11,052 bases of DNA, taken from the NCBI GenBank assembly GCA_946405475.1, contig CAMJHI010000049.1, positions 1-11,052 of the forward strand. Direction: 5' to 3'. The DNA is from an uncultured Clostridia bacterium. GTDB lineage: Bacteria; Bacillota; Clostridia; Oscillospirales; Acutalibacteraceae. Below, in pieces: positions 7,305-11,052 of the stretch (within the stretch, counting starts at the first letter, position 1; the number at the start of each line of letters is the position of its first letter). Made by a program: the position numbers and the translations under genes. The notes beneath the pieces were generated by a model, which was given only the letters and a program-made list of their open reading frames with translations, did no database searches and was not told the DNA's origin.

Positions 7305-7637
7305 TCATTTTCTGTTGTTTTCGCCCCAGACGCAGAGCTGATCCAGCACTTTCATAAGGGACTTTCCCCTGTCGCTCAGGCTGTATTCCACTTTCGGCGG
7401 GATCTGCGGATATTCTTTTCTGATGATCAAGCCGTCGGATTCCAGCTCCTTCAAATTGCCGCTCAGCGTTTTATCGGAGATGTTTTTGACGTAACGACGC
7501 AGTTCGTTAAAACGAACCGGCTCAAATTCCATCAGACAATACAGGATCACCATTTTGTGTTTTCCGGCGATCAGAGAGAGCGTATAGCTGAACCCGGTGT
7601 CTTCAAAATTGGCATTTTCAATATAATTGGATATCAT
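7305..7637 (-). CDS. HxlR-family winged-helix transcriptional regulator
   Basis: This 110-aa protein has the full HxlR layout. The entry helix is YTLSLIAGKHKMVILYCL (18-35; the family usually has GGKWK). It is followed by RFNELRRYVKNISDKTLSGNLKELESDGLI (42-71, the DNA-recognition helix region) and the wing PKVEYSLSDRGKSL (81-94). HxlR proteins bind as dimers and commonly control a divergent reductase or detoxification gene, sometimes through an N-terminal Cys. Here that position reads Gly-Phe-Ser, and the only cysteines are 34 and 102, so classical Cys sensing is not evident. The ATG at 7635-7637 has AAGGAAAG-type spacing (core 7645-7651, seven bases upstream). It is divergent from the flavin reductase gene at 7762, which is the probable target. 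Confidence 0.93.
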   Translation of the reverse strand: MISNYIENANFEDTGFSYTLSLIAGKHKMVILYCLMEFEPVRFNELRRYVKNISDKTLSGNLKELESDGLIIRKEYPQIPPKVEYSLSDRGKSLMKVLDQLCVWGENNRK

Positions 7638-7655
7638 AGCTTCACTTTCCTTTTT

Positions 7656-7684
7656 GATAGTACCTATCCTTGCGGACAGTACTT
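7656..7684. promoter_or_regulatory. tandem GAYAGTAC boxes, candidate HxlR operator
   Basis: GATAGTACCT (7656-7665) and GACAGTACTT (7675-7684) match at 8 of 10 positions and lie 19 bp apart, about two helical turns. The first is also a palindrome, GATAG-TAC-CTATC (7656-7668). The second runs into the -35 box of the reductase promoter, and both lie in the leader of the HxlR gene. One regulator bound here could block both directions. Assignment to HxlR is inferred from position. Confidence 0.6.
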
Positions 7685-7710
7685 GACGAATTTTCTGCTT
7701 TCGCTATAAT
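7683..7710 (+). promoter_or_regulatory. sigma-A promoter of flavin reductase gene
   Basis: TTGACG (7683-7688) is followed after 16 bp by a perfect TATAAT (7705-7710). Transcription should start near 7717, leaving a leader of about 45 nt that carries the AAGAGGA ribosome binding site (7748-7754). Confidence 0.82.
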
Positions 7711-7736
7711 GATACACAAGAACACGACTGTGTCAA
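7706..7736 (-). promoter_or_regulatory. possible HxlR gene promoter overlapping the divergent one
   Basis: On the minus strand a perfect TTGACA (7731-7736) lies 19 bp from CATTAT (7706-7711), a four-of-six -10 box that overlaps the plus-strand TATAAT. The spacer is longer than ideal. If real, the two promoters face away with overlapping -10 regions and would compete. Confidence 0.35.
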
Positions 7737-7761
7737 CAAAAGAAAGAAAGAGGACAATCAC

Positions 7762-8328
7762 ATGAGAGTGAAGCTCGATCAAACCGAAGGGATTTTCCCG
7801 ATGCCGGTTCTGATGGTCGCAACCTACAACGAGGACGGCAGCGTGAACGTCATGAATGCCGCCTGGGGCACCATGCAGGAACGGGGCACCGTTGCGCTGA
7901 ATCTGACCGAATCTCACAAGACCGTGAAAAACATCAAGGCCAGAAAGGCGTTTACCGTCAGCATCGCAGACGCCGCGCACGTGGCGGAAGCCGACTATTT
8001 CGGCGTTGTTTCCGGAAACAGGGAAACAAAGAAATTTGAAAAAAGCGGTCTGACGGCTGACAAGGCTGAAACAGTGGACGCCCCTGTCATCCGCGAATTC
8101 CCGCTGTGCCTTGAATGCGAATTTCTGGAATATCAAAGCAACGAATACGGCGTCGGCGTCATCGGAAAGGTCGTCAGCATCACCGCCGACGAAAGCGTGA
8201 TGGTCGACGGCAAAATCGACATGACCCTGGTCAATGCGATCGCGTTTGACCCGTACACGCACGGGTATTACAAAGTGACGGAACGCGTGGGCGAAGCCTT
8301 TCAAGACGGCATGCGGTTGAAATCGTAA
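7762..8328 (+). CDS. flavin reductase family protein (flavoredoxin-like)
   Basis: This 188-aa protein is a full-length member of the FMN-binding split-barrel flavin reductase family. The entry strand PMPVLMVATYNEDGSVNVMNAAW (13-35) and NLTESHKTVKNI (47-58) form the flavin site. ADYFGVVSGNRETKKFEKSGL (77-97) is the usual family block, and the C-terminal segment YYKVTERVGEAFQDG (169-183) is also typical. Members are cytosolic and move electrons from NAD(P)H or a partner through bound FMN; flavoredoxins act as electron carriers. The true donor and acceptor cannot be read here. The start has AAGAGGA seven bases upstream behind a strong promoter. It is a single-gene transcript ending at the hairpin at 8356-8390 and is divergent from the HxlR gene, which probably represses it. 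Confidence 0.93.
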   Translation: MRVKLDQTEGIFPMPVLMVATYNEDGSVNVMNAAWGTMQERGTVALNLTESHKTVKNIKARKAFTVSIADAAHVAEADYFGVVSGNRETKKFEKSGLTADKAETVDAPVIREFPLCLECEFLEYQSNEYGVGVIGKVVSITADESVMVDGKIDMTLVNAIAFDPYTHGYYKVTERVGEAFQDGMRLKS

Positions 8329-8355
8329 CGACCGCGTTTGGCGCACAAACGATCA

Positions 8356-8390
8356 GCTCCTCATCCGAACGGCCGGATGAGGAGCTTTTT
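8356..8390 (+). terminator. intrinsic terminator after flavin reductase
   Basis: A perfect 12-bp stem (GCTCCTCATCCG, 8356-8367, with its complement at 8374-8385; loop AACGGC) is followed by five T (8386-8390). It lies 28 bp after the reductase stop. The AKR gene converges on it, but no T-run exists on its side, so it is a strong terminator only for the plus strand. Confidence 0.93.
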
Positions 8391-8410
8391 CATGCCCGTA
8401 TTCTTTTTTC

Positions 8411-9430
8411 TCAATACCAGTCGTGCTTCTCCCCGCGATCGAGCGCAGCGACGGCTTTCATTTCTTCCTCTGTCAGCGCAAAGCCGAACAGATCCAGATT
8501 TTCCCTGATATGCGCCGGGTCGCTCGAACCGGGGATCACAACGACGCCTCTTTGCAGATCCCAGCGGAGAATGACCTGCGCGGAGGAGACGCCGTGCGCC
8601 TTTGCGATGGCCTTGATCGTTTCATCGCCCAGCAGCTCCGCCGTGTGACCTCGGCCGCCAAGGGGATACCAGCCCTGCACCACGATGCCTTTTTCCTGAA
8701 TGAACGGAACGACATCCTGCTCCTGATAATACGGATGGATCTCGTTTTGCACCAGCGCCGGAGGGATCGTGACCTGCGGCAGAAAGTCCGTCAGCTCCTC
8801 CACATACCAGTTGGAAAGACCCAGCGAACGGATCTTGCCCTGCTTCACATACTGTTCCATCGCTTTGTACGCCGCCACGTCCCCGTCTCCCGGGTGGTGC
8901 AGGAGCATCATGTCGATATAGCCGATATCCAGCTTTTCCAGCGCCATGTCAATGGCCGCCGCAGGATCGTCAAACTGGCTCGGGTAGATCTTCGTGATCA
9001 CAAAGATATCCGCGCGGGGAATGCCGTATTCCTCCATGGCCTGCCGAACGCCTTCGCCCACGGCCTCTTCGTTATGGTACATAAACGCCGTATCGATCAG
9101 CCGTCCGCCGTTTTTCAGAAGCGCTTTCACGGAATTCACACAGGTGTCGTGATCAAGAGCATATGTGCCGAGACCGAGGATCGGCATGGTATAACCGCTG
9201 TTCAGCAGCACGGTTCCGGTCGTAAAATCAAACTTTCCCACTTCTTGATCTCCTTGTTCTGTATTCAGCCCGATATCTTCCAGCCACGTTACAGTGTCCG
9301 GCGTCAAAGCGTGAAGGTTCTCTGCGCTTGAGCCGAGGCCGCCGGAATCCCGCGTTGACGCACACGCCGCAAGGCAAAGCGCCGCGATCAGAAGAACCGA
9401 CAGGAACGATATCGCTTTTCTGTATAACAT
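8411..9430 (-). CDS. aldo/keto reductase with lipoprotein signal peptide
   Basis: This 339-aa protein has an N-terminal Lys-Arg-hydrophobic leader ending in a lipobox, LAAC (20-23), so Cys23 should be lipidated and the enzyme anchored outside the membrane. After a Ser/Gly-rich linker comes a complete AKR barrel of AKR3/AKR5 type. It has LGLGTYALD (85-93), the catalytic Asp113 and Tyr118 in LIDTAFMYHNEEAVGEG, Lys147 in ITKIYP, and His178 in MMLLHHPG. The NADPH-binding segment is VVIPGSSDPAHIREN (297-311). AKRs reduce aldehydes and ketones with NADPH and are normally cytosolic, so export is odd. The fold and tetrad look intact. It is the last gene of the operon with the alpha/beta hydrolase, 23 bp after that gene's stop, with a G-rich ribosome binding site (9433-9440). 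The substrate is unknown. Confidence 0.93.
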   Translation of the reverse strand: MLYRKAISFLSVLLIAALCLAACASTRDSGGLGSSAENLHALTPDTVTWLEDIGLNTEQGDQEVGKFDFTTGTVLLNSGYTMPILGLGTYALDHDTCVNSVKALLKNGGRLIDTAFMYHNEEAVGEGVRQAMEEYGIPRADIFVITKIYPSQFDDPAAAIDMALEKLDIGYIDMMLLHHPGDGDVAAYKAMEQYVKQGKIRSLGLSNWYVEELTDFLPQVTIPPALVQNEIHPYYQEQDVVPFIQEKGIVVQGWYPLGGRGHTAELLGDETIKAIAKAHGVSSAQVILRWDLQRGVVVIPGSSDPAHIRENLDLFGFALTEEEMKAVAALDRGEKHDWY

Positions 9431-9453
9431 ATCCCGCCCCCATTCTGAATTGC

Positions 9454-10452
9454 TTATTTCAAATGATCCATAAAGAATGCTTCCAGCTTGTCAAACGGGA
9501 TCGCGTTTGTTTTGCCGCCGTCGTACAAATCGGTGTGGGACGCGCCGGGGATGATCAGCAGTTCCTTGTTGTCCGCGTACTTGCTGTCCCGGATCATGTT
9601 GGCATAGGCGTCGCGCCCGAAATAGCAGGAATGAGCCGCGTCGCCGTGAACGATCAGCACCGCAGAGCGGATTTCATTGGAATATTGAAGGATCGGCTGA
9701 TTGATGAAGCTCTCGCAGCCGATGACGTTCCAGCCGCCGTTGGAATTGAGGGAACGCGCATGATATCCGCGCGGCGTTTTGTAATAGTCATAGTAATCCT
9801 TCACAAAATACGGGGCGTCCTCCGGCAGCGGATCAACCACACCGCCGCCGAGCTTGTATTCGCCCGCCCTGAGGTCTTCCAGCCGCTGCGCGCACATCGC
9901 CGCTCTTTTTTGATAGCGGGCTTCCTCACTGTCCTCCGAATCGAAATAACCCTTCGCGTTGACGCGGGTCATGTCATACATCGTCATCGCCGCCGTCGCC
10001 TTCACGCGGGTATCCAGCGCCGCCGTGTTGATCGCCAGACCGCCCCAGCCGCAGATGCCGATGATCCCGATCCGTTCGGGATCGACCTTGTCGCACAAGG
10101 AGAGGAAATCCACCGCCGCCATAAAATCCTCGGTGTTGATGTCCGGCGACGCCATATAGCGCACCGTTCCACCGCTCTCGCCGGTAAAGGAGGGGTCAAA
10201 GGCGAGCGTCAGAAAGCCGCGTTCCGCCATCGTCTGCGCATACAGCCCGGAGCACTGTTCCTTGACGGCGCCGAACGGACCGCAGACGGCGATTGCCGGG
10301 AGCCTGCCTGCTGCATTCTTCGGAACGTACAGATCCGCCGCCAGCGTAATGCCGTAGCGGTTGACGAAGGTCACCTTGCTGTGATCGACTTTTTCGCTTT
10401 TCGGGAAAGTCTTGTCCCATTCCTGCGTGAGCTTCCGTTCTTCTTTTTTCAT
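9454..10452 (-). CDS. alpha/beta hydrolase, DLH-like with Cys at the nucleophile elbow
   Basis: This 332-aa protein is a cytosolic alpha/beta hydrolase. Its features are YGITLAADLYVP (33-44), the oxyanion-side loop CGPFGAVKEQ (57-66) and FDPSFTGESGG (85-95). The nucleophile elbow is IGICGWGG (131-138), where Cys134 replaces the usual Ser, as in dienelactone hydrolases. MTMYDM (156-161) follows, with HGDAAHS (269-275; Asp271 likely acid) and GASHTDLYD (303-311; His306 catalytic). I recall relatives annotated simply as alpha/beta hydrolase and often encoded beside AKR, flavodoxin or LysR genes. The reaction is not known. The frame stays open to 10572, but the ATG at 10450-10452 gives the family N-terminus MKKEER and avoids overlap with the 74-aa gene. 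GAAAGG lies 13 bases upstream, a loose spacing. Gaps of 23 bp on either side place it in one operon with the 74-aa protein and the AKR. Confidence 0.9.
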   Translation of the reverse strand: MKKEERKLTQEWDKTFPKSEKVDHSKVTFVNRYGITLAADLYVPKNAAGRLPAIAVCGPFGAVKEQCSGLYAQTMAERGFLTLAFDPSFTGESGGTVRYMASPDINTEDFMAAVDFLSLCDKVDPERIGIIGICGWGGLAINTAALDTRVKATAAMTMYDMTRVNAKGYFDSEDSEEARYQKRAAMCAQRLEDLRAGEYKLGGGVVDPLPEDAPYFVKDYYDYYKTPRGYHARSLNSNGGWNVIGCESFINQPILQYSNEIRSAVLIVHGDAAHSCYFGRDAYANMIRDSKYADNKELLIIPGASHTDLYDGGKTNAIPFDKLEAFFMDHLK

Positions 10453-10475
10453 GGTATATCCCAAACCTTTCTGAT

Positions 10476-10700
10476 TTATTTTGCAATTTGTTCCGATTGG
10501 CGGATCAGCTGATCCATTCGGTCGATTCTTTTGCCGCATGCGTGCATTTCTTCCAAAAGAGAACAACGGCATTTTCTGAGATGTTTTATCAGTGCTTCAT
10601 CGTCCCCTGCCTGAATAAGTCTTTCCGCGTCCGCGATTTCCGCCTGATCGCATCCGATCTCATGCAAGTCGTTACGCAGACGCCGGAGCCGGTCGTCCAT
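10476..10700 (-). CDS. small helical protein of unknown function
   Basis: This 74-aa basic-acidic protein appears entirely helical, with a probable coiled coil. Its core reads DLHEIGCDQAEIADAERLI (11-29), LIKHLRKCRCSLLEEMHACGKRIDRMDQLIR (37-67), with cysteines at 17, 44, 46 and 55. I recall similar short proteins next to LysR genes in Clostridia, but no function is known. The ATG at 10698-10700 is preferred over that at 10704-10706, because the strong GGGAGG box lies seven bases before the former and directly against the latter. It is the first gene of the operon with the hydrolase and AKR, and is divergent from the LysR gene. The Cys-x-Cys pair could respond to oxidants or bind metal; that is speculation. 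Confidence 0.8.
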   Translation of the reverse strand: MDDRLRRLRNDLHEIGCDQAEIADAERLIQAGDDEALIKHLRKCRCSLLEEMHACGKRIDRMDQLIRQSEQIAK

Positions 10701-10706
10701 GTCCAT

Positions 10707-10713
10707 CCCTCCC
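10707..10713 (-). promoter_or_regulatory. ribosome binding site that fixes the start of the 74-aa gene
   Basis: GGGAGGG on the minus strand abuts the upper ATG (10704-10706) and stands seven bases from the second in-frame ATG (10698-10700). Usual spacing favours the second. Confidence 0.65.
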
Positions 10714-10735
10714 GGAGTTTTCTTCTTGTGATTTG

Positions 10736-10764
10736 ATTATACTGCCTTGATTTTGGTTTCGCTA
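10736..10764 (-). promoter_or_regulatory. promoter of the small protein-hydrolase-AKR operon
   Basis: A perfect TATAAT on the minus strand (10736-10741) has only a poor -35 (TAGCGA, 10759-10764, 17-bp spacer). Transcription would start near 10730. A good -10 with a weak -35 is typical of a promoter needing an activator, here perhaps the divergent LysR protein. Confidence 0.6.
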
Positions 10765-10775
10765 ATGGTTATAAT
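10747..10775 (+). promoter_or_regulatory. sigma-A promoter of the LysR gene
   Basis: TTGATT (10747-10752) and a perfect TATAAT (10770-10775) are separated by 17 bp. The start would fall near 10782, about 40 nt before the LysR ATG. Confidence 0.75.
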
Positions 10776-10792
10776 GAATATCGTGATATTCA
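10775..10792. promoter_or_regulatory. 18-bp palindrome, candidate LysR operator
   Basis: TGAATATC-GT-GATATTCA is a perfect inverted repeat with 8-bp arms. It abuts the LysR -10 box and covers its start point, and its centre is about 53 bp upstream of the divergent operon start. A related box, ATATCATGA (10801-10809), repeats ATATCGTGA (10778-10786) 23 bp downstream and runs into the LysR ribosome binding site. This arrangement suits autorepression and control of the divergent operon. LysR binding is inferred. Confidence 0.65.
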
Positions 10793-10822
10793 CATTAAGC
10801 ATATCATGAAGGAGTGAGCAGG

Positions 10823-11052
10823 ATGGAGATACGGACCCTTCGCTATTTTCTCGCTGTGGCGCGGGAAGAAAACATGACACGCGCCGCCGAACAGCTTCAC
10901 GTGACACAGCCGACGCTCTCCAAAACGCTGAAAGCGCTGGAGGACGAGCTGGGCAAGAAGCTGTTTGAACGGCACAGCTTTTCCATTTCCTTGACGCAGG
11001 AGGGAATTCTGCTGCGGGATCGCGCCGAAGATCTCGTCACGATGGCGGATAA
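10823..11052 (+). CDS. LysR-type transcriptional regulator, cut by window end
   Basis: Only the first 76 residues are in the window; the frame is open at the right edge. They form the LysR N-terminal winged helix-turn-helix: MEIRTLRYFLAVARE (1-15), MTRAAEQLHVTQPTLSKTLKALEDELG (18-44, the recognition helix region), KLFERHS (46-52) and the wing with LTQEG (57-61). LysR proteins are tetrameric, sense a small molecule through a C-terminal domain not seen here, and usually control a divergent gene while repressing themselves. AAGGAG (10809-10814) lies eight bases before the ATG. The gene is divergent from the operon of the 74-aa protein, hydrolase and AKR, and the palindrome at 10775-10792 sits between them. 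Confidence 0.94.
   Translation, partial: MEIRTLRYFLAVAREENMTRAAEQLHVTQPTLSKTLKALEDELGKKLFERHSFSISLTQEGILLRDRAEDLVTMAD

Noticed and set aside
7168..7308. N-terminal extension of the 267-aa protein up to an ATG at 7308
   Set aside because: It would bury the signal peptide behind 47 residues, overlap the HxlR stop and begin upstream of the best promoter.
7285..7315. ACAGAAAA/TTTTCTGT inverted repeat at the end of the HxlR gene as a terminator
   Set aside because: The stem is AT-rich with a 15-base loop and is followed on the minus strand by A rather than T.
7642..8346. 234-codon minus-strand frame opposite the flavin reductase
   Set aside because: The plus-strand frame has a full flavin reductase sequence, promoter, ribosome binding site and terminator.
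10453..10572. N-terminal extension of the alpha/beta hydrolase to 10572
   Set aside because: It would run through most of the 74-aa gene. The added 40 residues are low in family similarity, while the ATG at 10452 gives the expected N-terminus.

Overview
The window looks like a chromosomal accessory region of a moderately high-GC Bacillota, most likely a gut-type Clostridia (Oscillospiraceae/Ruminococcaceae-like). The signs are strong AGGAGG-type ribosome binding sites, sigma-A promoters with TTGACA/TATAAT boxes, HxlR and LysR regulators, Gram-positive style signal peptides and a lipobox, and a GC-rich hairpin repeat of a kind I recall from such genomes. The assignment rests on style and protein recall, not on a search. 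No rRNA, tRNA, CRISPR array, transposase or phage gene was seen, and no gene-free stretch exceeds 300 bases.

Left part (1-1843): a bidirectional terminator lies just after a minus-strand gene for a 501-aa protein. That protein joins a PD-(D/E)XK-like nuclease segment to a DUF2075/SF1-type helicase ATPase. It stands alone, and a defence or DNA-repair role is an inference. Behind it is a 158-bp intergenic array of five small hairpins with a repeated TGACCGAAACT motif.

Centre (1844-7265), all minus strand: a three-gene unit behind a strong promoter (perfect TTGACA, 17-bp spacer). It encodes, in order, a secreted 267-aa protein of unknown family, a secreted 650-aa DUF4838 protein and an 830-aa cytosolic GH95-like six-hairpin glycosidase. 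The last two genes are only 3 bp apart. The unit looks like a small glycan-processing operon without a transporter or regulator of its own. The GH95-like enzyme lacks the canonical active-site signatures I would expect, so its substrate is open.

Right part (7305-11052): two divergent redox modules. The first pairs an HxlR-family repressor (minus) with a flavin reductase/flavoredoxin (plus); two GAYAGTAC boxes lie between them, one running into the -35 of the reductase promoter. The second pairs a LysR-type regulator (plus, cut by the window end) with a minus-strand operon of a 74-aa helical protein, a DLH-like alpha/beta hydrolase with a Cys at the nucleophile position, and an aldo/keto reductase carrying a lipoprotein signal peptide. 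An 18-bp perfect palindrome sits at the LysR transcription start, in a position suited to autorepression and to control of the divergent operon. Reductase and AKR genes converge on a strong hairpin at 8356-8390.

The most unusual items are the exported lipoprotein AKR, the divergent cytosolic GH95-like enzyme coupled to DUF4838, the nuclease-helicase fusion, and the hairpin array.
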